This document shows positions 27,806 through 35,801 of a DNA stretch of 64,000 nt, piece by piece (within the stretch, counting starts at the first letter, position 1; each line of letters starts with the position of its first letter). The stretch lies in NCBI RefSeq assembly GCF_008364825.1, contig NZ_VTTO01000005.1, forward strand, positions 348,689-412,688, read 5' to 3'. The position numbers and the translations under genes were made by a program. The stretch is from Azospirillum sp. B21 (lineage in GTDB: Bacteria; Pseudomonadota; Alphaproteobacteria; Azospirillales; Azospirillaceae). The notes beneath the pieces were generated by a model. It worked only from the letters and a program-made list of their open reading frames with translations. It was not told the DNA's origin and did no database searches.

Positions 27806-28688
27806 CTGGTTCTCCATTAAGGCCAAAGGTCGAGGCGGACACCGCGGACCGGACACCGCCCTTACCGCCGATCAGCACGTCACAGGGCAGTGCCTCCATC
27901 ACTTCGGAGGCCGTGCTGCCCAGCAGGGCACGGGAAACGCCGCTGCGCCGGGCGGAGCCCAGGGCGACCAGATCGTACCGTCCGTCCCGCGCGAGATCGA
28001 CGATCCGCCGTCCCGGAGAGCCGGTGAGCAGGATCGTCTCGACCGTGGGTTCCTGATCCGGTCCGCCGGACGGGCTGTCCAGCACCTTCCGGAAATCGTG
28101 CACGAACTGCGCCGTGTCCAGGGGCGGCGTGGGCCGGCCCGCAATTCCCGGCAGATCGACGACATGCAGCAGGTGGATGCTTCCCTCCCTCATCAGCATC
28201 CGCACGCCGTCCACCGAAGGGCACGAGCGCTCGGAGAAGTCGACCGGCACCAGCGCCCGCAGATAGGGCTGGAGCGGCTTGTCGCGCACGATCAGCATCG
28301 GCGTCCCATCGGCGATGGCGATGCGCTCGACGGTAGAGGCCAGGAACAGGTCCGCCACACGGTCGCGCTGGTGCAGTCCCACCACCAGCAGGTCCGGGAG
28401 CCACAGCCCGGCATAGCCGGCGACCCGGTGTTCGACGGCCTCGCCTCGCACCGCGACCGCCTGGGACCGGATGTCCGCCCCGCCCGGCACGGCCAGGATG
28501 TGGCGCTGGAGTTCCGCTTCCACATGGTGCAGCGGCAGGCAGCCATAGGGACCGCCGGTGCCGTCGACGACATGAAGTGCCGTCAGCTCCGCATCGAACC
28601 GGCGGGCGAGATGGACGGCGCGCTCCAACGCGCGGTCCGATTTCGGTTCCAGGTCGGTTGCCAGCAGAATGCGCCGAAGGCTCGCCAT
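27792..28688 (-). CDS. Tandem universal stress protein (two UspA domains)
   Basis: A 298-residue protein made of two UspA domains. Domain 1 spans residues 1-145 (RRILLATDLEPKSDRALERA; LLVVGLHQRDRVADLFLAST) and domain 2 about 146-290 (ALVPVDFSERS; LVALGSARRSGVSRALLGSTA). Domain 2 keeps the G-x2-G-x(9)-G-S/T type ATP-binding pattern more clearly. The ATG at 28688 gives a compact N-terminus; upstream in-frame codons would add about 50 basic residues lacking a ribosome site. It is the probable first gene of an operon with the EIIA-like protein and the Pha antiporter, and it diverges from the MASE1 kinase. Confidence 0.88.
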   Translation of the reverse strand: MASLRRILLATDLEPKSDRALERAVHLARRFDAELTALHVVDGTGGPYGCLPLHHVEAELQRHILAVPGGADIRSQAVAVRGEAVEHRVAGYAGLWLPDLLVVGLHQRDRVADLFLASTVERIAIADGTPMLIVRDKPLQPYLRALVPVDFSERSCPSVDGVRMLMREGSIHLLHVVDLPGIAGRPTPPLDTAQFVHDFRKVLDSPSGGPDQEPTVETILLTGSPGRRIVDLARDGRYDLVALGSARRSGVSRALLGSTASEVMEALPCDVLIGGKGGVRSAVSASTFGLNGEPDGHH

Positions 28689-28799
28689 CGTGACTTTCGA
28701 TTCATTTGCAAGGACCCCTTGATGATCGGAAGTCGGCCGCAGTCTGTCCATGCCGGGAAATACGGACCTGAAAGGGTTGCGTGGCACCCTGCTGAATGT

Positions 28800-28813
28800 C
28801 CGTAGTAATACGG
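28800..28813. promoter_or_regulatory. Candidate operator between usp operon and MASE1 kinase
   Basis: CCGTA-gtaa-TACGG is a perfect inverted repeat in the 178-bp divergent region. A further half-site TACGG lies at 28761-28765, 48 bases away. The site could bind the LuxR/FixJ-type regulator encoded at 30534 or a regulator of the stress-protein operon. I have no consensus to match it to. Confidence 0.4.
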
Positions 28814-28866
28814 GGCGGATCATTTCACTTGATGCAGTGGGCACCGGTTCGCGTTACCATCGCTCC

Positions 28867-30537
28867 ATGCCACAGACTGTCCGCCGCCGATGGATGTTCA
28901 TTCCGGCCTATCTGGCCGCCCATATGTTCCTGGATTGGATCAGCTTCATCCATGCGGTGTCGTCGATCAACATCACGCCGTGGAATCCGCCGGCCGGCCT
29001 GATGATGGGGCTGTCGGTGCTGCTGGGCCTGCGCGCGGTGCCGCTGGTCTGGCTGGGGCTGACCGCCGCCGACATCGTGGTCCGCGACCTCCCGGTCGGC
29101 CTGGGTACGGCACTTGTGGCAAACGGTGTCGTCGCCCTGGGCTATGGGGCGGCGGGTGGGATGCTGCGCAAGGTCATCGATCCGGGACTGTCCAGCCTGC
29201 GTGACATCGTCCTGCTGCTCGGCGGCAGTGCTGCGGCGGTTCTGGTCATCGGCTTGGGCTTCATCGCCGTCCACACGGCGGCCGGGCTGTTTGGATGGGC
29301 GCGCTTTCCGGAGGTGCTGCTGCGCTTCTGGACCGGCGAGATCATCGGCATCGCCGTCCTGACCCCCATGGTGCTGATGGCACGGCGCATGCCGGCGCTG
29401 CGCTGGTCCTGGGGCGGTGCCGCCGAGATTCTGGCCCACGGCGCGCTGATCGGCTTCACCCTGTGGCTGGATTTCGGTCCGCTGGCCTCGTCGCAGTACG
29501 AGCATTTCTACCTGCTGTTCCTGCCGGCCATCGCGGTCGCGGTTCGCCACGGGCTGGGCGGGGCGGTGCTGGCCTCGGCCACCACCCAGGCCGGCCTGAT
29601 CGCCGCCATCCAGGTGGCCGGCGTCGATGCCGCGCGCATGGCGCATTTCCAGCTTCTGATGCTGACGCTCGCCATCACCATCCTGCTGCTGGGCGCCGTG
29701 GTCAGCGAACGCCGCCGGGTGGAGGACAGGCTGCGGGTGCGGCAGTCCGACCTTGCCCACGCCTCCCGCCTGATCGAGGCGGGGGAAATGGCGGCGGCGC
29801 TGGCCCATGAACTGAACCAGCCGTTGGCGGCGACGATGGGCTATGCCCGCGCCGCCCGCAAGATCGCGCGCCTGGAGGAGGCGTCCCCCCGCCTGACCGA
29901 GATCCTCGACAAGACGGTCACCCAGGCGGAGCGGGCCGACCGCGTCATCCGCAGCCTGCGCGACTTCGTGCGCAAGGGAGCCCGCGACCGGACGCCGCTG
30001 CCGGTCGCCACGCTGGTCGCCGACTGCCTGACGCTGGCCGGCCCACTCGCCAGCCGGCATGCGGTGGAAATCGCCGCGGAGGTCGCCCCCGCCCTGCCGG
30101 CCATCGCAGGCGATGCGGTCCAATTGCAGCAGGCGATCCTGAACCTCGTCCGCAATGCGGCAGAGGCGATGACGCCCGACGCCACCCGGCCGGAGGAACA
30201 GCCGGGCCGTGAACAGTCAGGGCAGCGCCGTATCGTGATCTTCGCCTGCCCTGCCACCCAGCCCGGTTTCGTCGCCATCGGCGTGCGCGACACCGGACCC
30301 GGTCTTGCCGAGGTGGTGGAGCGCAACCTGTTCGCGCCCTTCGTCACCACCAAGCCGACCGGCATGGGGCTGGGGCTGTCCATCGTGCGCACCATCGTCG
30401 ATTCCCATGGCGGCACTTTGACGGCGCGCAGTGGCAATCGCGGTGGCGGTGGTGCCGCGAATGGCGCAGAAGGGGGAACCGTGTTCCAGTTCACCATTCC
30501 CGTGCATGCGAAGGACAGGGAAGGAGAGTCTGCATGA
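28867..30537 (+). CDS. MASE1-domain sensor histidine kinase
   Basis: A 556-residue membrane kinase. The first 285 residues form a multi-helix MASE1-like integral sensor (NPPAGLMMGLSVLLGLRAVP; FRFWTGEIIG-type block), followed by a short coiled coil. A HisKA domain has H314 in ALAHELNQPLAATMGYARAA, a FixL-like H-box, and a HATPase domain has the N box LNLVRNAAEAM and G boxes DTGPGL and GMGLGLSIV. The ligand is unknown. The start is uncertain: ATG 28867 begins a plausible membrane protein but has no clear ribosome site, and ATG 28750 would add 39 polar residues. The TGA overlaps the ATG of the response regulator, so they form a pair. Confidence 0.87.
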   Translation: MPQTVRRRWMFIPAYLAAHMFLDWISFIHAVSSINITPWNPPAGLMMGLSVLLGLRAVPLVWLGLTAADIVVRDLPVGLGTALVANGVVALGYGAAGGMLRKVIDPGLSSLRDIVLLLGGSAAAVLVIGLGFIAVHTAAGLFGWARFPEVLLRFWTGEIIGIAVLTPMVLMARRMPALRWSWGGAAEILAHGALIGFTLWLDFGPLASSQYEHFYLLFLPAIAVAVRHGLGGAVLASATTQAGLIAAIQVAGVDAARMAHFQLLMLTLAITILLLGAVVSERRRVEDRLRVRQSDLAHASRLIEAGEMAAALAHELNQPLAATMGYARAARKIARLEEASPRLTEILDKTVTQAERADRVIRSLRDFVRKGARDRTPLPVATLVADCLTLAGPLASRHAVEIAAEVAPALPAIAGDAVQLQQAILNLVRNAAEAMTPDATRPEEQPGREQSGQRRIVIFACPATQPGFVAIGVRDTGPGLAEVVERNLFAPFVTTKPTGMGLGLSIVRTIVDSHGGTLTARSGNRGGGGAANGAEGGTVFQFTIPVHAKDREGESA

Positions 30538-31154
30538 CGACCGAGGAACCCGTCGCCTTCGTGGTGGACGACGACGAGGCGGTGCGCGATGCCCTGGCGC
30601 TTCACCTGGATCTGGCTGGGCTGTCGGTGCGCTGCTGCGCCTCGGCGGCGGAGTTCCTGGATGCCGCGTCGCCCGATCAACCCGGCTGCGCGATCCTCGA
30701 CATCCGCATGCCGGGAATGGACGGGCTGGATTTGCAGCAGGAATTGGTTCGCCGCGGCTTGACCCTGCCCGTCATCATCATCACCGGCCATGGCGACGTG
30801 ACCGCAGCCGTCCGCGCCTTCCGCGCCGGGGCGGTGGATTTCCTGCAGAAGCCCTTCGACGAGGATCTGCTGATCGAACGGGTGCAGGAAGCCTTCGAGC
30901 GCGACCTTGCCGCCCGCCGTGCCGTTGTCGAAGCGGGAGAGATCCGCCGCCGCCTCGCCCTGCTCAGCCCGCGCGAACTGGAAGTGATGGACATGGTCGC
31001 AGAGGGCCTGCCCAACAAGACGATCGCCCAGCGTCTTTCCATCGGCATCCGCACGGTGGAGACCCACCGCGCCCGCGTGCTGGAAAAGATGGAGGCGCGC
31101 AACGCCCCGGAACTGGCACGGATGCAGATGCGGCTGGGCGAGCGGCGGGAGTAG
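30534..31154 (+). CDS. FixJ/LuxR-type response regulator
   Basis: A 206-residue two-domain regulator. The receiver (1-120) has acidic residues DDDEA at 12-16, phosphoacceptor D56 in LDIRMPG and the lysine in FLQKPFD. A LuxR/FixJ HTH at about 140-195 reads LSPRELEVMDMVAEGLPNKT and RTVETHRARV. It is translationally coupled to the MASE1 kinase by a four-base overlap and is its likely phospho-partner. The FixJ/StyR resemblance suggests control of a small regulon; the nearby inverted repeat at 28800 is one candidate target. Confidence 0.92.
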   Translation: MTTEEPVAFVVDDDEAVRDALALHLDLAGLSVRCCASAAEFLDAASPDQPGCAILDIRMPGMDGLDLQQELVRRGLTLPVIIITGHGDVTAAVRAFRAGAVDFLQKPFDEDLLIERVQEAFERDLAARRAVVEAGEIRRRLALLSPRELEVMDMVAEGLPNKTIAQRLSIGIRTVETHRARVLEKMEARNAPELARMQMRLGERRE

Positions 31155-31163
31155 GCGAAGGCC

Positions 31164-32066
31164 TTACTCGCCGACCTCGGCCACCTGGGTTTCGGCCGGG
31201 CTGGTCCGCTCGGCCGGGACGGGCGGATAGCGGTAGAAGGAATGGTCGCCGATGGAGGCGGTGCGCAGCCGCGCCTTTGCCCAGTCCGGCTTCTGGCGAC
31301 CGAGCGCCGCCTGGGTCGGCGGGCTGTAGAACAGCGAGGCGCGCGCGGTCGGATCGGGCATCTCGTCGTCGTTCAGGCTCCAGGCGAGGCCGCGGGCAAG
31401 GCGCAGCGCCTCCTGGTCGGGGGCGAGGCGCGGCTTCGGCCAGGACGGCATGCCGCCCGCCCGGATCACCTGCGCCTGACGGCGGATTTCCGCCAGGATG
31501 CGCCGGGCCTCCGCCCGGTTGGCGACCCGGGGGTCCTCCGCCACCTTTTCGGGCTCCGCCTGCTTGGCGCGGGATTTTGCCGATTTGACCGGCTTGCGGC
31601 GCTTCTGCGGCTCCACCTTCGCGGGCGGAGAGAATGGTTCGAACTGGCCGGCGGCGACAACGACCCGGCAGGGCAGCGACGGGTCCGACGCCGACGCGGC
31701 CCGGTTGGCGACCACCCACATGACGGCGGCCATGGCGTCGGCGCCCTCGCCCCGCGCCTCGGCCCAGCCGGCCAGCGCCAGGCAGCGGCGCTCGCGCTCC
31801 GCCTGCCAGGGGGTCAGCATGTAGACCGAGGAGCCGATGATCACCGGCTGCTTCGGCCCGCCCCGCTTCGGCACAGTCCCCTTCGAATCGCCGATGAAAC
31901 GGGCGCAGCCGTCGTCACCGGGCCGGCAGACCGGCCGGTCGGCCTGAAAGCCGGACTTGATGAGAGCACCGATGTCGGCACCGGTTTCCTGACCGCCTGC
32001 CTGGGCGCTTGCGCCGGCGGGAGCCAGGACGGTCGCGAACAGCAGGGCGAGGAGGGAGTGGCGCAT
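31164..32066 (-). CDS. SleB/CwlJ-type cell wall hydrolase, exported
   Basis: A 300-residue protein with a Sec signal peptide (MRHSLLALLFATVLAPAGASAQ, cut near 22). The hydrolase domain begins at about residue 100 with ALAGWAEARGEGADAMAAVM, where the glutamate is the expected catalytic residue, and VVANRA follows. The domain's end around FYSPPTQ and HSFYR is present. An unusual lysine-rich linker (about 158-185) interrupts the domain. SleB-family enzymes are peptidoglycan amidases or lytic transglycosylases; the exact bond is unclear. The ATG at 32066 is favoured by the signal peptide and ggagag upstream. It is convergent with the response regulator, nine bases away. Confidence 0.85.
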   Translation of the reverse strand: MRHSLLALLFATVLAPAGASAQAGGQETGADIGALIKSGFQADRPVCRPGDDGCARFIGDSKGTVPKRGGPKQPVIIGSSVYMLTPWQAERERRCLALAGWAEARGEGADAMAAVMWVVANRAASASDPSLPCRVVVAAGQFEPFSPPAKVEPQKRRKPVKSAKSRAKQAEPEKVAEDPRVANRAEARRILAEIRRQAQVIRAGGMPSWPKPRLAPDQEALRLARGLAWSLNDDEMPDPTARASLFYSPPTQAALGRQKPDWAKARLRTASIGDHSFYRYPPVPAERTSPAETQVAEVGE

Positions 32067-32317
32067 CCCGGTCTCTCCGGTCTGGGGAAGGGGACTTCCT
32101 TCGACAGGAGGGACGGACTGCAAGTTCCGTGAATCGTCCACCACTCCGATGGCTTAAGCCTGAGGGCGGCGGATGTAACCCGATCGAGTCCGGAATGGGT
32201 TTTCCGGCCGCTTCGGGTATCGGGTTCGGGCACATGCGAGCGGGCCGGCAAGCCTTCGGATTCCTCCGGCTTCCAGCCCGATCGGCAGAATGGGTGCTGT
32301 GGGGAATGCCGGCGGCG

Positions 32318-32494
32318 TCAGCCGGGCTGGCGGTCCTCGTCCGGTTTGCCGCCTTCGCCGGTCCAGTCGTCGGTCAGAAAGTCCTGGGAGCGGCTGATCT
32401 CCTCGACCTCCGCGCGGGAGGGAGGTTTCGGCACCTGGTCCTGACCGGACTTGCGGTCGTCACTGTCGTCGGAGCCTTCAGGCTTGCGGGGCAT
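32318..32494 (-). CDS. Small acidic hydrophilic protein, 58 aa
   Basis: A short reading frame of 58 codons beginning with ATG at 32494. A perfect Shine-Dalgarno AGGAGG lies five bases upstream of the ATG, which is the best evidence that it is real. The product is hydrophilic, with 15 Asp/Glu and 9 Lys/Arg; it starts MPRKPEGSDDSDDRKSGQDQ and contains a tryptophan in LTDDWTGEGG. No membrane segment, cysteine or signal peptide is present. Such small disordered proteins occur widely in Azospirillum-like genomes without known function. It lies on the same strand as and between the 72-residue membrane protein and the SleB-like gene. Confidence 0.65.
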   Translation of the reverse strand: MPRKPEGSDDSDDRKSGQDQVPKPPSRAEVEEISRSQDFLTDDWTGEGGKPDEDRQPG

Positions 32495-32558
32495 CGGTTC
32501 CTCCTGGATCGCCGGGGACTTCCCAGGAAACAGGGGTTGGCCTGCAAGATCACGAACC

Positions 32559-32589
32559 GGGGGAGCGGTTGAAGGAAACCCGCTCCCCC
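32559..32589 (-). terminator. Stem-loop downstream of the 72-aa gene
   Basis: GGGGGAGCGG (32559-32568) pairs perfectly with CCGCTCCCCC (32580-32589) around an 11-base loop. It begins eight bases past the stop codon of the minus-strand gene at 32597. No U-tract follows, so it may be a transcript-stabilising or rho-assisted terminator hairpin. Confidence 0.6.
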
Positions 32590-32596
32590 TCGCAAA

Positions 32597-32815
32597 TCAG
32601 TTGGCGGCGTCGGCCACCGTCACCGGCATGGTCCGCACCATTTCCAGAGCGACAGCGGCGCGGACTTCGTCGGCGGCCAGCACGGCGGGCGTGTTCACGT
32701 TGGCGACGGCAGCGACGGCGGCGAACAGCAGGGCGCCGATGACGAAGCGGACGACGGCGAACTTTGCGGCATATTCGGCGTTGGCGGCGGCGAATTCGGC
32801 TTCATACGAGGTCAT
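32597..32815 (-). CDS. Small single-pass membrane protein, 72 aa
   Basis: A 72-residue alanine-rich protein with one hydrophobic helix (about 20-42, FVVRFVIGALLFAAVAAVA-like) between an N-terminal tail with several acidic residues (MTSYEAEFAAANAEY) and a short C-terminal segment that could be periplasmic. A good Shine-Dalgarno (gaagga) precedes the ATG. I do not recognise the family. The 318-bp upstream region holds three iterations of a CGCAGC/AGCGCT-type motif, suggesting regulated expression, and a strong stem-loop follows the stop. Confidence 0.65.
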   Translation of the reverse strand: MTSYEAEFAAANAEYAAKFAVVRFVIGALLFAAVAAVANVNTPAVLAADEVRAAVALEMVRTMPVTVADAAN

Positions 32816-32941
32816 GATGATCTTCCTTCAATGTCGGTTTGGAGTTCCGGCGGCCGGTGCAGCGGCCTGTTGAGGAAGATATTGGCACAATCATGCCGCC
32901 GCGAAAGCGGAGACATCACATCCCTGCACTCGTCATTTCGC

Positions 32942-33043
32942 ATCGCAGCATAGCGCTGTGAAAGACGTCATATGGAGTTATTCTTGGGATCTCCGCGCCG
33001 TTCGCAGCGCTCTACAGAGCTTTATGGGGGATTTCGCAGCGCT
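32942..33043. promoter_or_regulatory. Iterated TTCGCAGCGCT motif upstream of the 72-aa gene
   Basis: TTCGCAGCGCT occurs exactly at 33001-33011 and 33033-33043 (32-base period, about three helical turns). A degenerate relative, tcgcagcatagcgct, lies at 32943-32957. AGCGCT is self-complementary. The rest of the 318-bp intergenic region 32816-33133 shows no gene; it is somewhat AT-richer than its surroundings. Confidence 0.45.
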
Positions 33044-33133
33044 ATTACTGGCTGCCATCTGTCCAGATTAAAGACATGTGGGTCGGGTTGTGTCAATGGC
33101 AACGGCCGATGCGCCGAATTGGCGCAACCGCCG

Positions 33134-33919
33134 TCAGCGCCCCGGCGACAGCCGCTCGGCACTGGCCTTCAGCGTGTCGATCATCGCCTGCTGCGCCTCT
33201 TCCGTCGTGTCGGCCGGAACGACAAAGCAGATGGTGGCGATGCAGCGGCCGGCCGGATCGCGGACCGGGGCGGCGAGGCAGGTGGTAAAACGGTCGACCA
33301 GCGCCGTGGTGCGGACATAGCCCTGGGTACGGGCGCGGCGGATGTCCTCCAGGAACCCGTCCTCGGCGATGCGGCGGCCATCGGGCAGGATGAAGTCTTC
33401 AGGCGGGATGAAGCGCAGGATTTCGTCGGCGGACAGATGGTCGACCAGCAGCCGGCCGGACGCCGTCCAGGGGATCGGCACCTTGATGCCGATCTCGGAG
33501 CTGATGCGGAACATGCGCCGGCCGGGTTCATTCAGCACGACCAGATACTTGTCGCCTTCCAGCGTGCAGAACTGCGCCGTCTCCCCCACCGTCTCGGCGA
33601 TGTGGGCGACCTCCACCCGCGCCTTGCGGATCAGATCGACGCTGTCGAGGTAATCGCTGCCGTAGTAGTGCATCGCCGGGCCGAAATAGACCGTGCCGTC
33701 GCCGTCGCGCAGTTCCAGCCAGCGCGCCTCGACCAGCGTGTTGACCAGCTCGTACATGGTGGAACGCGGGGTACCGGTGTCGCGCGCGATGTCGGCGATG
33801 CGTGTCGGGACGCGCCGGCTGTGCAGATGCTCCATCAGAGCGATGACGCGGTCGATGCCGCGGGCACGGCCCGTCGACTTCTCTTCCACCTGCTTCTCCG
33901 CTACGCCGTTGCTCTTCAT
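33134..33919 (-). CDS. IclR-family transcriptional regulator
   Basis: A 261-residue regulator. A winged HTH lies at about residues 15-80 (IDRVIALMEHLHSRRVPTRI; GTPRSTMYELVNTLVEARWL), and the IclR effector domain at about 95-255 includes FVVPADTTEEAQQAM. It diverges from the dipeptide ABC operon beginning at 34062; the 142-bp intergenic region contains nested inverted repeats. It is therefore the probable local regulator of that operon, responding perhaps to a peptide or D-amino acid. The ATG at 33919 starts the shortest reading consistent with the domain; an in-frame upstream extension would cover the operator region. Confidence 0.9.
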   Translation of the reverse strand: MKSNGVAEKQVEEKSTGRARGIDRVIALMEHLHSRRVPTRIADIARDTGTPRSTMYELVNTLVEARWLELRDGDGTVYFGPAMHYYGSDYLDSVDLIRKARVEVAHIAETVGETAQFCTLEGDKYLVVLNEPGRRMFRISSEIGIKVPIPWTASGRLLVDHLSADEILRFIPPEDFILPDGRRIAEDGFLEDIRRARTQGYVRTTALVDRFTTCLAAPVRDPAGRCIATICFVVPADTTEEAQQAMIDTLKASAERLSPGR

Positions 33920-33981
33920 CTGATCCGCGCTCCTGTCATCCGACAACCGATTAGCACGCGGATTTTCGGCTTGCCAGCGTT

Positions 33982-34045
33982 GTTTGTCCGATATACCGTT
34001 CCCTTGTCTGGAATATAAGACCGACGTCCGATATTTCGGACAAAC
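33982..34045. promoter_or_regulatory. Nested inverted repeats between iclR-type gene and ABC operon
   Basis: GTCCGA-tatt-TCGGAC at 34026-34041 is a perfect palindrome. In addition GTTTGTCCG (33982-33990) and CGGACAAAC (34037-34045) form a second inverted pair 46 bases apart, sharing the right half-site. This looks like a regulator-binding region with three copies of a GTCCGATAT-type half-site. The IclR protein is the natural candidate. Confidence 0.6.
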
Positions 34046-34061
34046 GGTCCGGGAGGCAGAA

Positions 34062-35636
34062 ATGACAGGGATCACGCGACGTCTGTTCAACATCGCCCTC
34101 GGTTCGGCAGTCGCTGTCGGGGGACTTTCCACCGGTATTCTGGGGACCTGGACCACCCCGGCGCTGGCCCAGCAGGGCGGCGCCTCAGTTGTCACGGTCG
34201 CCACCATCGGCGAGCCGCCGACGCTGGACCCGGTCGGCACCACGTCCGACCTCGTCAGCATCATCACCCAGCACATGTTCGAGACGCTGTTCACCTTCGA
34301 CGGCGACTGGAAGCTGGCCCCGCTGGTGGCGTCCGCCCTGCCGCAGGTGTCGGCGGACGGCCGGACCTACACGATCCCGCTGCGCAGCGGCGTCACCTTC
34401 CATGACGGCAGCACCGTCACGGTGGACGACGTGGTCGCCTCGCTGGACCATTGGACCAAGGCCTCGCCGCGCGGCAAGACCGTCGCCCCGCTGGTGGAGA
34501 GCATCACTGCCAAGGGTTCGGACGCTGTCGTCATCGCGCTGAAGGAGCCCTTCGCGCCGCTGACGGCGCTCCTGGCGATGAACAACGGCGCGGCGGCCAT
34601 CGTGCCGAAATCGGTGATCGACGGGCCGGGCGCCCTGAAGTCACTGGTCGGCACCGGCCCCTACAAGCTGCTGGAGCACAAGCCCGACCAGTATATCCGG
34701 CTGGTGCGCCATGACGCCTACGCGTCACCCGCCGGCACGCCCAGCGGCTATGCCGGCAGCCGCAAGGCCGTCATCGGCGAGGTGCGCTTCGTCCCGGTGC
34801 CGAATGCCGCGACCCGGGTGTCGGGCGTGCTGGCCGGCCAGTACCAGTTCGCCGACAGCCTGCCGGCGGAAACCCTGCCGCGCATCAAGGACGCCGCAGG
34901 TGTCAAGCCGGTGATCGTCAAGCCCTTCGGCTTCCCGCTGATGATCATGAACACAAAGACCGGCGTGATGGCGAACCAGAAGGTGCGTCAGGCGGTCCTG
35001 GCGGCGCTGGAGCCGAACGACATGCTGCTGGCGGGCCTCGGCGACCCCGCCTTCGTCCAGGCGGAGGGGTCGATCTACGCCCAGGGCACGCCCTATTACG
35101 ACGCGGCCAGCGCCAAGCCCTACGCCGACCATGCGGCCGGTAAGGCGGCGGACCTGCTGAAGGCCGCCGGCTACAAGGGCGAGCCGATCCGCATCATGAC
35201 CTCGGTGCAGTACGAGTTCCTGTACAAGATGAGCATGGTGGCGCAGGCCCAGCTCGAAATGGCCGGCTTCAAGGTCGACCTGCAGGTGCTGGACTGGGCG
35301 ACGCTGCTGCAGCGCCGCGGCGACGACAAAGGGTGGGACGCCTTCTTCACCTACCACACCTTCGTGCCGGAACCTTCGCTGATCACCGTGCTGAACCCCA
35401 GCTATCCCGGCTGGTGGGACAGCCCGGCCAAGCGCGAGGCGCTCGCCGCCTTCAACCGCGAGATGGACCCGGCCGCCCGCAAGGCGAAATGGGTGACGCT
35501 GCAGACGCTGTTCTACAGCGAGGTGCCGAGCGTGAAGGTCGGCGAGTTCTACAACCTCGCCGCCAGCAGCGACAAGCTGACCGGCTACACGCCGACGCCC
35601 TGGCCGTTCTTCTGGAACACCGACCTGAAGAGCTGA
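34062..35636 (+). CDS. Peptide ABC transporter substrate-binding protein
   Basis: A 524-residue SBP_bac_5 (DppA/OppA-type) protein. The N-terminus carries a twin arginine (TRRLFN) before a hydrophobic stretch and an ALAQ cleavage site near residue 37, so export by Tat or Sec is plausible. Family blocks include TLDPVGTTSDLVS, YTIPLRSGVTFHDGS (about 99-113) and LVGTGPYKLLEH. It is the first gene of an operon with two permeases, two ATPases and D-amino-acid enzymes, so its ligand is probably a short peptide or N-acylated D-amino acid. A good Shine-Dalgarno (gggagg) fixes the ATG at 34062. Confidence 0.9.
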   Translation: MTGITRRLFNIALGSAVAVGGLSTGILGTWTTPALAQQGGASVVTVATIGEPPTLDPVGTTSDLVSIITQHMFETLFTFDGDWKLAPLVASALPQVSADGRTYTIPLRSGVTFHDGSTVTVDDVVASLDHWTKASPRGKTVAPLVESITAKGSDAVVIALKEPFAPLTALLAMNNGAAAIVPKSVIDGPGALKSLVGTGPYKLLEHKPDQYIRLVRHDAYASPAGTPSGYAGSRKAVIGEVRFVPVPNAATRVSGVLAGQYQFADSLPAETLPRIKDAAGVKPVIVKPFGFPLMIMNTKTGVMANQKVRQAVLAALEPNDMLLAGLGDPAFVQAEGSIYAQGTPYYDAASAKPYADHAAGKAADLLKAAGYKGEPIRIMTSVQYEFLYKMSMVAQAQLEMAGFKVDLQVLDWATLLQRRGDDKGWDAFFTYHTFVPEPSLITVLNPSYPGWWDSPAKREALAAFNREMDPAARKAKWVTLQTLFYSEVPSVKVGEFYNLAASSDKLTGYTPTPWPFFWNTDLKS

Positions 35637-35660
35637 GGGGAGCTGATAACTCCCTCTCCC

Positions 35661-35784
35661 GAATCCCCCTCTCCCCCCCGGGGAGAGGGTCGGGGTGAGG
35701 GGGAGGCACAGCATGCCTTCCCCAGAATCCTCACCGCGCGTCCCCCTCACCCTAACCCTCTCCCCGGGGGGGGAGAGGGGATTC
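35661..35784. repeat. GC-rich palindromic repeat pair, family B
   Basis: Two inverted copies of a 45-base element (35661-35706 and 35741-35784), each containing ccctctccccc-cggggagaggg followed by tcggggtgaggggg or its complement. The same element recurs at 47061-47204. It sits between the substrate-binding protein and the first permease and may lower or stabilise downstream expression. Confidence 0.8.
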
Positions 35785-35801
35785 TCTTTGGGACCGCAAC
35801 C

